64,000 nucleotides of DNA from positions 4,473,001-4,537,000 of the forward strand of contig NZ_LT629705.1 of NCBI RefSeq assembly GCF_900103875.1, given 5' to 3'. The position numbers and the translations under genes were made by a program. The notes under the pieces were generated by a model. It did no database searches and was not told where the DNA came from. It was given only the letters and a program-made list of their open reading frames with translations. Below are positions 1 to 9,249 of the stretch, piece after piece (position 1 is the stretch's first letter; every line of letters starts with the position of its first letter). The stretch is from Pseudomonas arsenicoxydans (GTDB lineage: Bacteria; Pseudomonadota; Gammaproteobacteria; Pseudomonadales; Pseudomonadaceae).

Positions 1-2
1 TC

Positions 3-671
3 AATTACGGCGCTCGGGTCATTGGCGTCATCCTGTCCGGCGCATTGGATGACGGCACCGCAGGGATGTGGGCGATCAAGGATCGCGGTGGCTTGACCTA
101 TGTTCAGGACCCTGGCGAAGCCATGCTGAGCTCAATGCCCGACAGTGCAATTGCGCATGTCGACATCGATCTTGTCGGCCCGACGTCAGTGCTCGCCACA
201 GCGCTCGCCAAAGCGGTCGGCACGCCTATAGCTGATCAGCCGACACACGAGGTAAAAACCCGTCATGTGATCGAGAGCGTTATCTCCTTGAAAGGCAACG
301 GTCTTGAAGCAGGTGTCATGGAATTAGGTAAGGTCTCCCAATTCACCTGTCCTGATTGCCACGGCGTACTGGTGCAAATCGAAGAAGGCACCATCGTCAG
401 ATTTCGCTGCCACACGGGTCATGCCTTTTCGATGAAGTCCTTGATTTGCGAGGTCAACGAAGCCATCGACACAGGACTGTGGGGCACATTGAGGGCGGTG
501 GAGGAAAGGATCCTGCTGCTGCGGCAAATGGCGGAACAGGCGGCGGTTGTTGGCGCGGCTAATGACGCCACTGAATGCACTCGACAAGCGGATCTCGCCG
601 AAAAACGCCTGAAGCCACTGCGCGCACTGGTGCTCGATCCCAAGTTCTTTGGTCACGATGACGATAAATAG
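3..671 (+). CDS. CheB-type chemotaxis methylesterase, 3' part
   Basis: The open frame runs in from the left edge, so the N-terminus lies outside the window. The first visible residues (VIGVILSGALDDGTAGM, then QDPGEAMLSSMPDSAI) match the end of a CheB methylesterase catalytic domain, which demethylates glutamates on chemoreceptors; the conserved Asp-Asp-Gly-Thr-Ala segment is present. About 100 residues in follows a small Cys/His knuckle (CPDCHG then CHTGHAF), common in stand-alone CheB proteins without a receiver domain, and then a helical tail. An internal ATG at 45 exists, but starting there would cut the catalytic fold. No chemotaxis partner is visible downstream. Confidence 0.85.
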   Translation, partial: NYGARVIGVILSGALDDGTAGMWAIKDRGGLTYVQDPGEAMLSSMPDSAIAHVDIDLVGPTSVLATALAKAVGTPIADQPTHEVKTRHVIESVISLKGNGLEAGVMELGKVSQFTCPDCHGVLVQIEEGTIVRFRCHTGHAFSMKSLICEVNEAIDTGLWGTLRAVEERILLLRQMAEQAAVVGAANDATECTRQADLAEKRLKPLRALVLDPKFFGHDDDK

Positions 672-761
672 CGTTGGTAGCGCTTTCAATTTCTGGCCTG
701 ATCCCGGATACGATCTTCAAGGCCAGGCGACTTGAGTAACGGGCTGCGAGGACCGTTTCGA

Positions 762-2663
762 TCAGTCCTCCGGCCTGATTTCCAGCCGTTTGAACCTCGA
801 AGCCAATGTCGTGGGTTTGAGGCCCAGCAGTTCGGCGGCCCCCCCTTTGCCAAACAGTTTGCCGTCGGTGGCTTTGAGCGCAGCCTGCATGTTGTTGCGC
901 TCGAGCTCGCGAATCTGCGCGTCCGTCATGATCACGGACGAGGGAGAGGGCTGTTGGATGACGTTGAGACCAGGTTCATCGGGCAGGTCGAGGTTCAAGT
1001 CGGCGCCGTTGGAGGTGATCAAGGCGCGTTCGATGACGTTTTGCAGTTCACGGATATTCCCCGGCCAGGAGTAACGTTGCAGCCGTTCGATATCGGTGTT
1101 GCGCAGGCGCCGCCCGGGCATGTTCAGGCGTTTGCCGGTCTGTTTGAGAAAGTGCGCCGCCAGCGGTGCAATATCCATCGGACGTTCACGCAGTGCCGGC
1201 GACTGGATCGGGAAAACGTTGAGGCGGAAATACAGGTCTTCACGAAAATGTTTCGCCGCGACTTCCTGGCGCAGGTCGCGGTTGGTCGCGGCGATGATCC
1301 GCACATCAACTTTGCGGGTGCGTTCTTCTCCGACCCGCTCGAACTGGCCCTCCTGCAACACCCGCAGCAGTTTGCTTTGCAGCTCTAGCGGGATTTCGCC
1401 GATTTCGTCGAGAAACAGCGTGCCGCCATCGGCCAGTTCGAAGCGGCCGACCCGGTCGCGGACTGCGCCGGTAAAGGCGCCGCGGATATGCCCGAAGAAC
1501 TCGCTTTCAAACAGTTCGGTCGGAATCGCCGCGCAGTTGACCCGGATCAGCGGACTGGCGTTGCGGCGGCTGGCCTGATGGATCGCGCGGGCGATCAGCT
1601 CCTTGCCGGTGCCAGATTCACCATTGATCAGCACACTGGCATCGGTGGGGGCGACCACGTCGATCTGCTTGATAATTTTCAGGATCGGTTCGCTCTGACC
1701 GACGATCTCGCGATAGTTGTGTTCGATATGAATCTCTTCCTGCAAGTAGGCGTTCTGCTCCTCCAGCCGTTCTTTGAGCACCTTTAGTTCATCGAGCGCA
1801 TTTTGCAGCTGGGTTTCGGTGCTGCGTCGCTCGGTGATGTCGCGGAACACTACGACGGCACCCACGATCCGGCCGTCCGATATCACCGGCGTGCTGGTGA
1901 ACTCCACCGGAAACGAACTGCCATCGCGCCGCCAGAATACTTCCTGGCGCCCCTCATGGACCACGCCGTCACGCACCGCCTTGTAGATCGGGCAGTCTTC
2001 CACCGGGTAATGGTTGCCGTTGGCGTGGGTGTGGTGGTGGATGCGGTGGATGTTCTTGCCGATCATGTCCTGCGGTTCCCAACCCAGCATGCGCGCCCCG
2101 GCCGGGTTGACGAAGGTGGCCAGACCTTCGCTGTTGATGCTGTAGATGCCATCGCCTACCGAACTGAGCAGCAGTTGATTGTCGCGCTCGGTCTCCTGGA
2201 ACAGGTTGAGAATGTTGCGCCATTCGATCAGCCCGCCGCGCATGGTGCGTTCGGTATGAGCCTGGTCGCGCTGGTATTTCTCATGGCTCAGCTCGCGCAG
2301 CACCAGAATAAGGTGCTGTTCACCCTTGATCGGCAAGGTCGTGGCGGAAATGGCCAGCTCGATACGCTCGCCGGTCTTGCAGTTGCAGCTCAGCTCTTCG
2401 GTCCAGCCGCGACCTTTGTCCATCACCGCTTGGGTAAACACGATCAGGTCCGCGAGTTGATGGCCGAACAACTTGCTTACCGGCAGCTCCAGCAACTCCT
2501 GGCGCGGGTAGCCGAGCAACTTGCAGGCCGCGATGTTCAAGTCGCCCAGTCGATCGGAAAACGGATTGAGCAGCACGATGGCCTCGGCGCAATGCTCGAA
2601 CACCATGTGCCGTGACGAGTACGCCAGGTCGGCCCAGCCGCTGAGGGAGTCTGCTTCGTTCAT
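762..2663 (-). CDS. nitA: NitA, PAS-containing sigma-54-dependent activator of the Nit1C cluster
   Basis: A 633-residue enhancer-binding protein. Two PAS regions (about residues 15-120 and 160-280, the second ending in [10 protein letters not shown]) are followed by a coiled coil, a sigma-54 AAA+ domain (Walker [15 protein letters not shown] loop that contacts sigma-54; Walker [12 protein letters not shown]) and a C-terminal Fis-type helix-turn-helix ([17 protein letters not shown]). It is transcribed divergently from nitBCDEFGH. In characterised Nit1C clusters the divergent regulator has this architecture and activates the operon in response to cyanide or nitriles. PAS domains suggest a small-molecule or haem ligand, but which one cannot be told here. 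One of its probable DNA sites lies 3 bp from its own start codon, which would allow autorepression. Confidence 0.88.
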   Translation of the reverse strand: MNEADSLSGWADLAYSSRHMVFEHCAEAIVLLNPFSDRLGDLNIAACKLLGYPRQELLELPVSKLFGHQLADLIVFTQAVMDKGRGWTEELSCNCKTGERIELAISATTLPIKGEQHLILVLRELSHEKYQRDQAHTERTMRGGLIEWRNILNLFQETERDNQLLLSSVGDGIYSINSEGLATFVNPAGARMLGWEPQDMIGKNIHRIHHHTHANGNHYPVEDCPIYKAVRDGVVHEGRQEVFWRRDGSSFPVEFTSTPVISDGRIVGAVVVFRDITERRSTETQLQNALDELKVLKERLEEQNAYLQEEIHIEHNYREIVGQSEPILKIIKQIDVVAPTDASVLINGESGTGKELIARAIHQASRRNASPLIRVNCAAIPTELFESEFFGHIRGAFTGAVRDRVGRFELADGGTLFLDEIGEIPLELQSKLLRVLQEGQFERVGEERTRKVDVRIIAATNRDLRQEVAAKHFREDLYFRLNVFPIQSPALRERPMDIAPLAAHFLKQTGKRLNMPGRRLRNTDIERLQRYSWPGNIRELQNVIERALITSNGADLNLDLPDEPGLNVIQQPSPSSVIMTDAQIRELERNNMQAALKATDGKLFGKGGAAELLGLKPTTLASRFKRLEIRPED

Positions 2664-2666
2664 GAT

Positions 2667-2703
2667 TACGAAATCTCGTGATTAGCCGCTACGAATATTC
2701 GTA
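2667..2703. promoter_or_regulatory. Tandem enhancer sites, probably for NitA
   Basis: Two copies of TACGA-N4-TCGTR: TACGAAATCTCGTG at 2667-2680 and the perfect palindrome TACGAATATTCGTA at 2690-2703. Their centres are 23 bp apart, about two helical turns, so two activator dimers would sit on one face of the DNA. They lie about 120-155 bp upstream of the -24/-12 promoter of nitB, the usual distance for a sigma-54 enhancer. Assignment to NitA is inferred from position only. Confidence 0.65.
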
Positions 2704-2821
2704 CTTCTACGGGAATGCGTGATTCACCGATAGCCTCAGATGCATCAGAAAAAACCGGATCAGAAAAGTATTTGTAGTCGAATCAACGACATAGCTTTTT
2801 GAGAAAATTAATTTCAATGCC

Positions 2822-2837
2822 TGGCACGGCGTTCGCT
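2822..2837 (+). promoter_or_regulatory. Sigma-54 (-24/-12) promoter of nitBCDEFGH
   Basis: TGGCACGGCGTTCGCT fits the sigma-54 consensus TGGCAC-N5-TTGCW with one mismatch in the -12 part (TCGC for TTGC). The invariant GG and GC are correctly spaced. It lies 69 bp upstream of the nitB start and pairs with the divergent sigma-54 activator NitA. Confidence 0.75.
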
Positions 2838-2905
2838 CTATCTCCTGCAACCCGGCAGCCAACTCAGGCCGCCGTTAACGCACGAAAAAACTGGAGAGCG
2901 ACGAT

Positions 2906-3388
2906 ATGCCAACCGTGGATATCCCCCATTACAAAGACGGCGACTTCCTGGTCAATTACGAAGAGAAAGTCTTCGAGGACATCAAAGCCGAGCCCGGCGA
3001 GAAAGTCCTGATCACCTTCCACACCATCGCTTTCGAGGGCTCTATCGGCCTGGTCAATATGCTTCAGGCCAAGCGTCTGCTGCGCAAGGGCTTCGAAACC
3101 AAGATCCTGCTCTATGGACCTGGCGTGCAATTGGGCGTGCAACGGGGTTTCCCGACCCTGGGCGCCGAAGCCTTCCCCGGCCATCTGGCAGTCAACAAGC
3201 AGCTCATCCAGTTCATGGAGGAGGGCGGTGAGGTCTACGCCTGCCGCTTCGCCTTGCAAGCCCTGTATGGCCAGACCGAGAAAGCGCTGATCGAAGGCAT
3301 TCGCCCGATCAACCCGCTGGACGTGATGGACCTGCGCCTGCTGATGCGCCGAGAGGGCGCGATGATTATCGATACCTGGACTGCCTGA
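2906..3388 (+). CDS. nitB: NitB, conserved Nit1C protein (MSMEG_0572/Sll0783 family)
   Basis: First gene of the operon, 160 residues, preceded by the Shine-Dalgarno GGAGAG. The sequence (start [20 protein letters not shown], later [22 protein letters not shown]) matches the MSMEG_0572/Sll0783 family, found essentially only in Nit1C clusters. A DsrE-like fold has been suggested for this kind of protein; its biochemical role is not known. No signal peptide or membrane segment, so cytoplasmic. Genetic work in other pseudomonads ties the cluster to growth on cyanide and nitriles. Confidence 0.85.
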   Translation: MPTVDIPHYKDGDFLVNYEEKVFEDIKAEPGEKVLITFHTIAFEGSIGLVNMLQAKRLLRKGFETKILLYGPGVQLGVQRGFPTLGAEAFPGHLAVNKQLIQFMEEGGEVYACRFALQALYGQTEKALIEGIRPINPLDVMDLRLLMRREGAMIIDTWTA

Positions 3389-3401
3389 CCGCACAACGCC
3401 G

Positions 3402-3439
3402 TCCTGTGGGAGCGAGCTTGCAAGCCAGCTCCCGCAGGA
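3402..3439. repeat. REP palindrome between nitB and nitC
   Basis: An imperfect hairpin: the left arm TCCTGTGGGAGCGAGCTTGC folds back on the right arm ending CAGCTCCCGCAGGA. The GTGGGAGCGAGC core is the common REP sequence of fluorescent pseudomonads. Inside an operon such hairpins can stabilise upstream mRNA or attenuate downstream expression, here separating nitB from nitC. Confidence 0.8.
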
Positions 3440-3483
3440 CCGCTGTGAAATCTCACAAAACTCTACTGACCTCAGGACCCCTC

Positions 3484-4461
3484 ATGGCCATCATTCGCGC
3501 AGCCGCCGTACAGATCAGCCCGGTGCTTTACAGCCGCGAAGGCACCGTGGACAAGGTCTGCCAACAGATCATCGCCCTCGGTCGACAAGGCGTGCAGTTC
3601 GCCGTGTTCCCGGAAACGGTGGTGCCTTACTACCCCTATTTTTCATTTGTGCAGCCTGCCTTTGCCATGGGCGCACAACACCTCAAGCTGCTGGATCAAT
3701 CCGTGACGGTTCCGTCGGCCGCGACCCTGGCGATTGGCGAAGCCTGCAAGCAAGCGGAAATGGTCGTCTCCATTGGCGTCAATGAGCGCGATGGCGGCAC
3801 GATCTACAACGCCCAGTTGTTGTTCGATGCCGACGGCAGCCTGATTCAGCATCGGCGCAAAATCACGCCGACCTACCACGAGCGCATGGTCTGGGGGCAG
3901 GGCGATGGTTCCGGCCTGCGAGCTATCGACAGCGCAATCGGACGCATCGGCTCGCTGGCGTGCTGGGAACACTACAACCCGCTGGCCCGTTACGCCTTGA
4001 TGGCGGACGGCGAGCAGATTCATGCCGCGATGTTTCCCGGTTCTCTGGTGGGAGACATCTTTGCCGAGCAGATTGAAGTCACCATCCGTCATCACGCCCT
4101 GGAGTCCGGCTGTTTCGTGGTCAACGCCACTGCGTGGCTGGATGCTGACCAGCAGGGCCAGATCATGCAGGACACCGGTTGTGGCCTCGGCCCGATTTCG
4201 GGCGGCTGCTTCACCGCGATCGTGTCGCCCGAGGGCAAGTTGCTCGGCGAACCGCTGCGCTCGGGGGAAGGGGTAGTGATTGCCGACCTCGATCTGGCCT
4301 TGATCGACAAGCGCAAGCGGATGATGGATTCGGTCGGTCATTACAGCCGCCCGGAACTGCTCAGCCTGTTGATCGACCGCACACCCACGGCGCATGTGCA
4401 TGAGCGCAGCCTGCACCTGGCGGCGATTGCCACCGAGGAGTTCGATCATGCAAACCAATGA
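3484..4461 (+). CDS. nitC: NitC, aliphatic nitrilase of the Nit6803/Nit1C type
   Basis: Hydrolyses nitriles to carboxylic acid and ammonia; the central enzyme of the cluster. Starting at the ATG at 3484 ([15 protein letters not shown]) gives 325 residues, normal for the family; the frame is open further upstream but runs into the REP element. The catalytic triad is visible: E44 in [15 protein letters not shown]126 in [12 protein letters not shown] (with structural E133) and nucleophile C160 in [14 protein letters not shown]. Closest in type to cyanobacterial Nit6803 and Pseudomonas NitC. The 3' end overlaps nitD by 14 bp, implying translational coupling. Nitrilases of this type form spiral oligomers in the cytoplasm. 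Confidence 0.93.
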   Translation: MAIIRAAAVQISPVLYSREGTVDKVCQQIIALGRQGVQFAVFPETVVPYYPYFSFVQPAFAMGAQHLKLLDQSVTVPSAATLAIGEACKQAEMVVSIGVNERDGGTIYNAQLLFDADGSLIQHRRKITPTYHERMVWGQGDGSGLRAIDSAIGRIGSLACWEHYNPLARYALMADGEQIHAAMFPGSLVGDIFAEQIEVTIRHHALESGCFVVNATAWLDADQQGQIMQDTGCGLGPISGGCFTAIVSPEGKLLGEPLRSGEGVVIADLDLALIDKRKRMMDSVGHYSRPELLSLLIDRTPTAHVHERSLHLAAIATEEFDHANQ

Positions 4462-5530
4462 ATTGCTCGCTGAACTGCAATGCCATGGCGTGCGCTGGCC
4501 TGCGGCGCAGAACGGCTTGTCCCGGCAAGGTGGCGCGGGACCGTCGGACCACAAGGCTCTAAGTTTCGGTAGCCGGACAATGATGGTGCCGATCCTCAAT
4601 CAGGCCTCGCAGGATTCCCCCTATCAAGCCCAACCCAGCGCCGACGGCAGCCAGGCGCTGATCTTTCGTGAAGGCCTGCAGGTCGGTCAGGTGCAAATGC
4701 CCGGTGTGCCGAAGTTCTACGGATTGAGCACCGCCGACGGCATTCCCTATTGGAAAATCGCCACCCTGCACAGCAGTGATGTGCTCGCGACCACCGTGTT
4801 GCAGCACTGCATTCGCTTCAATGATCGCGGCAGTTCCTGCCAGTTCTGCGCGATCGGCCAGTCGCTGGCGGCGGGTAAAACCATCGCCCGCAAACGTCCG
4901 CAACAACTGGCGGAAGTGGCTAAAGCGGCGGTGGAACTTGATGGCGTCAAGCACATGGTGATGACCACCGGCACCCCGCAAACCCCGGACCGTGGCGCGG
5001 CGATTTTGTGTGAGTCAGCCGCTGCGGTGACTGCCGCGGTCGATCTGCCGATTCAGGCCCAGTGCGAACCGCCTGACGATGATCACTGGTTCCAGCGCCT
5101 GGCCGACAGCGGTGTGGTGTCGCTGGGTATGCACCTGGAAGCGGTCACGGATGAAGTTCGCCAACGGATCATGCCCGGCAAGGCCGAAGTGCCGCTGAGC
5201 CGATATTTCGACGCCTTCAACGCGGCGGTCAAAGTGTTCGGTCGCGGCCAGGTCAGCACCTACATCCTCGCCGGCCTGGGTGACAGCGAAGCCGCCATCA
5301 GCGAGATGAGCGAACGTTTGTGCGCGATGGGCGTGTACCCGTTTGTGGTGCCGTTCGTGCCTATCGATGGCACACCCTTGGCTCATCACCCTAAACCGGA
5401 CAGCGCGATGATGGCCCGACTGTATCCGCAGATTGGCGCAAGCCTGCGTCGTCACGGTTTGCACTCCGATCAGATCAACGCCGGCTGCGCCAAATGCGGC
5501 GCGTGCTCGGCCCTGAAAAGCTACGAATAA
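4448..5530 (+). CDS. nitD: NitD, radical SAM protein of Nit1C (MSMEG_0568 family)
   Basis: 360 residues from the ATG at 4448, inside the end of nitC; the frame is open further upstream, but that part is nitC coding sequence in another phase. A Cys cluster C121-x9-C131-x2-C134 ([14 protein letters not shown]) has the wide first spacing typical of this radical SAM family, and a second Cys set at the C-terminus ([10 protein letters not shown]) may bind an auxiliary cluster. A [4Fe-4S] enzyme using S-adenosylmethionine is expected; its substrate in the Nit1C pathway is unknown. Confidence 0.88.
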   Translation: MQTNELLAELQCHGVRWPAAQNGLSRQGGAGPSDHKALSFGSRTMMVPILNQASQDSPYQAQPSADGSQALIFREGLQVGQVQMPGVPKFYGLSTADGIPYWKIATLHSSDVLATTVLQHCIRFNDRGSSCQFCAIGQSLAAGKTIARKRPQQLAEVAKAAVELDGVKHMVMTTGTPQTPDRGAAILCESAAAVTAAVDLPIQAQCEPPDDDHWFQRLADSGVVSLGMHLEAVTDEVRQRIMPGKAEVPLSRYFDAFNAAVKVFGRGQVSTYILAGLGDSEAAISEMSERLCAMGVYPFVVPFVPIDGTPLAHHPKPDSAMMARLYPQIGASLRRHGLHSDQINAGCAKCGACSALKSYE

Positions 5531-5544
5531 ACCGGAGAACGCCC

Positions 5545-6105
5545 ATGCCCAATCTCGCCTTTGCCTTGGTCGACAGCACCTTCGAACCGTTTCGCGCGGG
5601 GGAGTTGCTGGTCAAGCCCGCCAGCGAACCCTGGGAGAAACACGCTTATTTCGCCCTGCGGCGTTCGGTGTTCTCCGATGAGCAACAACTGCTCGCGCAG
5701 GACAAGGACAGCCATGATTTCCAGGCAATCGCCATCGTCGCCCTGGCCAGCAATTGCGGGATCAGCGACCAGGTGGTGGGCGCGGTGCGCATTTATCAGC
5801 CGGAGCCGGGCCTGTGGTTTGGTGGGCGGTTGTGTGTGGCCCCGGCCTATCGGCGGCACAGCATGATTGGCAAAGCACTGGTCAACGAGGCGGTGTCGCG
5901 GGCCAAAGAGCTGGGCTGCGAGGTGTTTCGCGCCACGGTGCAGGCGCAGAACGAAACCTATTTTCATGGCCTGCATTGGCAAACCCTCGACCAACTGGAG
6001 TTGCTCGGTCAGCCGCATTGCCTGATGCAGGCTGATTTGCCGAGCTACCCGTTGATGCCGCGCCAGGTTTCATTGCGTGCGCTGAAGGTGGCTCGTCATG
6101 AATAA
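5545..6105 (+). CDS. nitE: NitE, GNAT N-acetyltransferase of Nit1C (MSMEG_0567 family)
   Basis: 186 residues; the ATG at 5545 follows GGAGAAC. The GNAT acetyl-CoA core is visible: GGRLCVAPAYRRHSMIGKAL holds the motif-A loop (R-x-x-x-x-x-x-G-K/A) and the fold continues through AVSRAKELGCEVFRATVQ. The Nit1C context assigns it to the MSMEG_0567/Sll0786 family, whose acceptor is unknown. Its last 8 bp overlap nitF, so the two are translationally coupled. Confidence 0.85.
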   Translation: MPNLAFALVDSTFEPFRAGELLVKPASEPWEKHAYFALRRSVFSDEQQLLAQDKDSHDFQAIAIVALASNCGISDQVVGAVRIYQPEPGLWFGGRLCVAPAYRRHSMIGKALVNEAVSRAKELGCEVFRATVQAQNETYFHGLHWQTLDQLELLGQPHCLMQADLPSYPLMPRQVSLRALKVARHE

Positions 6106-7129
6106 AGCTCCTGATCTGGCGGTGCTGCTCGACACCTTGCGCAACACGCCGGCAATGCGTTCGAAACAGGCGATCCAGCAACCGGCGGCCGTGATCGGCA
6201 GTGCTGAACAGGCCCTGACCCGTGAGCAGCTTTACGCCTTGCCCGGCGATGACACGGCAGCGATTGCCTGTGGCGACCATTTTCAGTTGTTGGCCATCGA
6301 AGGCATGTTGCCGAATTTCGTCGAGGCGGCGCCGTGGTTTGCCGGATGGTCGGCGGTCATGGCCAATGTCAGCGACATCACCGCCATGGGCGGTCGCGCC
6401 ACCGCCGTGGTCAACGCGTATTGGCATCACGACACCGCTGGCGCGCAGCAATTGCTGGCGGGCATTCGTGCTGCCTGCGAGGCCTATGGCTTGTTGCTGG
6501 CCGGTGGGCACACCAGCCTTGCGGCGGCTAATCCGACTGCGCTGGCCGTAGCGATTACGGGCATAGCGCGAACATTGTTGTCGACCCTGCATGTCGCCCC
6601 CGGCCAGATCATTGCCATGGCGGTGGACCTGGAAGGCGATTGGCACGCCGACAGCACCTATTGGAAAGCCTTCGAAGGCGTGCCGGCCGAGCGCCTGCGC
6701 AGCAAGCTTGAAGTGCTGCCGCGCCTGGCTGACGCGGCACTGCTGCATGCTGCCAAAGACATCAGCAACGCCGGGGTGCTCGGCAGTCTATTGATGCTGC
6801 TGGAAACCACCGGATGCGGCGCGACCATCGACCTGGCGTCGCTGCCGTGCCCGCCGAATGCCGATCTCGCGCGTTGGTTGCAGGTGTTCCCCAGCTACGG
6901 CTTTTTGATGACGCTGGATGAGCGTAACTGGACGCAAGTTCAGACGGCGTTTGCCTTCGAAGGTGTGCGCTGTGAACGCATCGGCCGGATCAACGACAGT
7001 GGACTGCTGAATGTCCAGTCCGGCCAACAGCTCGGCGAATTCTGGAACCTGCGCGAGCAGCCATTTACCGGCTTCAACTATCACTCTCTCGATCTGACCC
7101 CTTTAAACCTCAAGCATCAGGAGCACTGA
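6098..7129 (+). CDS. nitF: NitF, AIR synthase-related ATP-binding protein of Nit1C (Sll0787 family)
   Basis: 343 residues. It resembles the PurM/ThiL/SelD/HypE superfamily: the N-terminal half carries DDTAAIACGDHFQLLAIEG and AVMANVSDITAMGGRATAVV, the usual ATP/metal-binding signature, and the C-terminal half has DISNAGVLGSLLMLLETTGCGA. Members activate an oxygen or amide by phosphorylation; the Nit1C member's substrate is not established. Start ATG at 6098 lies inside nitE. Confidence 0.87.
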   Translation: MNKAPDLAVLLDTLRNTPAMRSKQAIQQPAAVIGSAEQALTREQLYALPGDDTAAIACGDHFQLLAIEGMLPNFVEAAPWFAGWSAVMANVSDITAMGGRATAVVNAYWHHDTAGAQQLLAGIRAACEAYGLLLAGGHTSLAAANPTALAVAITGIARTLLSTLHVAPGQIIAMAVDLEGDWHADSTYWKAFEGVPAERLRSKLEVLPRLADAALLHAAKDISNAGVLGSLLMLLETTGCGATIDLASLPCPPNADLARWLQVFPSYGFLMTLDERNWTQVQTAFAFEGVRCERIGRINDSGLLNVQSGQQLGEFWNLREQPFTGFNYHSLDLTPLNLKHQEH

Positions 7130-7130
7130 C

Positions 7131-7466
7131 ATGCCCGCCGTCAACTTCAAAATCCGCTGGCCTAATGGCCGCGAAGCTTCCGGTTATTCACCTTCGACGG
7201 TGATTTATCAATACCTGGAGGAGGGCGCCAGTTACCCGCTGGCGGACTTTCTGCAACGCATCGAACACGCATTGAACAATGCTTCAGAGCGGGTCAAGCA
7301 GGTCAAAGGGTTCTATTGCAGCTCGGCGATGGACACCTTGAGTTCCCTCAAGGGCCAGGCCAGCTATCTGGTCGAGCCAGGCGATGCCACCGGGCAAGTG
7401 GACATCCTCAGCATGCGCACCGAAGGCGCCGGTCAGGTGTTCGGCACCGGCTGGGGTTCATTCTGA
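7131..7466 (+). CDS. nitG: NitG, small conserved Nit1C protein (MSMEG_0570 family)
   Basis: 111 residues, starting one base after the nitF stop. Matches the MSMEG_0570 family (MPAVNFKIRWPNGREASGYSP; then YLEEGASYPLADFL), often named a nitrogen starvation response protein and almost confined to Nit1C clusters. There are no recognised catalytic motifs and its function is unknown. It is cytoplasmic by lack of signal sequence. Confidence 0.82.
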   Translation: MPAVNFKIRWPNGREASGYSPSTVIYQYLEEGASYPLADFLQRIEHALNNASERVKQVKGFYCSSAMDTLSSLKGQASYLVEPGDATGQVDILSMRTEGAGQVFGTGWGSF

Positions 7467-7517
7467 TTCATCGGTTTTCCCCTTAACCTTTTTCGACACC
7501 GAGTACCGGAGTTCACC

Positions 7518-8819
7518 ATGACCAGCCACCTCACCTCAATCAAACCCCCACACCACAGCGTGATCGTCGTCGGCGGCGGTCAGGCCGGGTTATCTGCCAG
7601 CTACTACTTGCAACAACAGGGCATCGATCATCTGGTCCTGGAAAAACACAGCCTGACCCACACCTGGCGCAACCAGCGCTGGGACGCCTTCAGCCTGGTG
7701 ACGCCCAACTGGCAATGCGCATTGCCAGGCTACACCTACGTCGATGACTTCAAGGGCAAAGATCCCCACGGGTTCATGAAGAAGGACGAGATCAATCAAT
7801 ACCTGGCCGGCTTCGTCATATCGGTCAACGCGCCGGCCCGTGAAGGGGTCACGGTGCAACGCGTGGTTCCCCGCAGCTTCGGTGGTTTCGAGGTGCACAC
7901 CTCACAAGGCGAGTTCACTGCTGATCAAGTGATTGTCGCCTCGGGCGGTTATCACACGCCAATCATCCCGCGCCTTGCCGAACGCTTGCCTGCAGACATT
8001 CATCAGATTCACTCGGAGCAATACCGCAATCCCCAGGCCTTGCCCGCGGGTAATGTATTAGTGGTCGGTTCCGGGCAGTCGGGCGCGCAAATTGCCGAAG
8101 ACTTGCACCTGGCCGGTCGCAAGGTCTATCTGGCGGTGGGTGATGCGCCGCGTTGTGCGCGTTTTTACCGGGGCAAAGACGTGGTCGATTGGCTGGCGGA
8201 GATGGGCTACTACGAGATTGGCGTCGACACCCATCCGCTGCGTGAAGGCGTACGCGATAACACCAACCATTACGTCACCGGGCGCGACGGCGGACGCGAC
8301 ATTGACCTGCGCCATTTCGCTCGCGAAGGCATGGAATTGTTCGGTCGCCTGGACGGGTTACAGGGCACTCGCTTGCAGTTTGCCAACAACCTGGGCGAAA
8401 ACCTCGATAACGCCGATGCGGTGTACAACCGGATCAATACGTCGATCGACAAGTACATCGAACAGCACTCGATTGATGCCCCGGCTGGAACGCCTTACCA
8501 CCCGGTTTGGGTGCCGGAGCAGGAGCGCAGTGAACTGGATCTTGAGGAGGAAGGGATCACCAGCATCATCTGGTGCATCGGCTTCAGCCCGGACTTTACC
8601 TGGGTCGAGGCCCCGGTTTTCAATGGCCGCGGTCACCCAGGTCACCAGCGCGGAATAACGGCGCAACCTGGTTTGTACTTCCTTGGGCTGCCATGGTTAT
8701 ACACCTGGGGTTCGGGACGTTTCTCAGGCGTAGCGCGAGACGCCGAGTATCTGGTGCAGCACATCATCGAAAGTGCGGTCGAAGGCAGCTTGCCGCAACG
8801 ACGTCTGGCGGCAGGGTAA
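7518..8819 (+). CDS. nitH: NitH, FAD-dependent oxidoreductase of Nit1C (MSMEG_0569 family)
   Basis: 433 residues. A flavoprotein monooxygenase-like enzyme: the FAD dinucleotide fold is VIVVGGGQAGLSASYYLQ near residue 15, and a second GxGxxG (VLVVGSGQSGAQIAEDL) near residue 177 should bind NAD(P)H. The layout is that of Trk/flavin-containing monooxygenases. It closes the Nit1C operon after a 51-bp gap. In the proposed pathway it would oxidise a cyanide- or nitrile-derived intermediate, but the reaction is not settled. No clear terminator follows. Confidence 0.88.
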   Translation: MTSHLTSIKPPHHSVIVVGGGQAGLSASYYLQQQGIDHLVLEKHSLTHTWRNQRWDAFSLVTPNWQCALPGYTYVDDFKGKDPHGFMKKDEINQYLAGFVISVNAPAREGVTVQRVVPRSFGGFEVHTSQGEFTADQVIVASGGYHTPIIPRLAERLPADIHQIHSEQYRNPQALPAGNVLVVGSGQSGAQIAEDLHLAGRKVYLAVGDAPRCARFYRGKDVVDWLAEMGYYEIGVDTHPLREGVRDNTNHYVTGRDGGRDIDLRHFAREGMELFGRLDGLQGTRLQFANNLGENLDNADAVYNRINTSIDKYIEQHSIDAPAGTPYHPVWVPEQERSELDLEEEGITSIIWCIGFSPDFTWVEAPVFNGRGHPGHQRGITAQPGLYFLGLPWLYTWGSGRFSGVARDAEYLVQHIIESAVEGSLPQRRLAAG

Positions 8820-8945
8820 GCGTTGCTGACAACCCATCCGCTGGCGCTGACAGGCGGGTGGGTTGCCGTGCAGCAAGGTAAAAGCCATGGGCTCAGCCCG
8901 CTGCATTGTTGATACACCGGGAAAACCTGCGCCGAGTGGCATCCG

Positions 8946-9137
8946 TCAGACGATGGAGGCGGGGTGCCTGGACAGCGGCGTAACCTCCAATGCCATGAAC
9001 GGAAACAAGGGTAGGGCGCTGAGGATGTCGTGAAGCTCGTCGATACTGTCGACATCGAAAATACTAATGTTTGCCCACTTCCCAGCCACCCGCCACAGAT
9101 GTCGCCATTTGCCTTGGCGCTGAAGTTGTTCGGCCGG
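8946..9137 (-). pseudogene. catC: Remnant of a muconolactone delta-isomerase gene (catC)
   Basis: Reading the minus strand gives an uninterrupted stretch of about 63 codons: [18 protein letters not shown], then [20 protein letters not shown], then [19 protein letters not shown] and a stop at 8946-8948. This is the C-terminal two thirds of muconolactone isomerase, the catechol ortho-cleavage enzyme. A TGA (9138-9140) precedes it and the first 30 or so residues, including the start, are absent. It sits alone between nitH and a DUF4863 gene without catA or catB, so it is a leftover of an earlier arrangement. Confidence 0.85.
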
Positions 9138-9249
9138 TCAGGCATCGTAATGAATGCCATGCATTAAGGCATTGCAAGAAGTTCGCTTTTTGGCAGCGTG
9201 CAGGTATGGGAATGTGTCAGAAATATTTTAAACCCGTGAGTGCCTGCCA

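Noticed and set aside
8642..9160. 172-codon minus-strand frame overlapping the end of nitH
   Set aside because: It crosses nitH and the catC relic in a different phase; the meaningful reading at 8946-9137 is in another frame.
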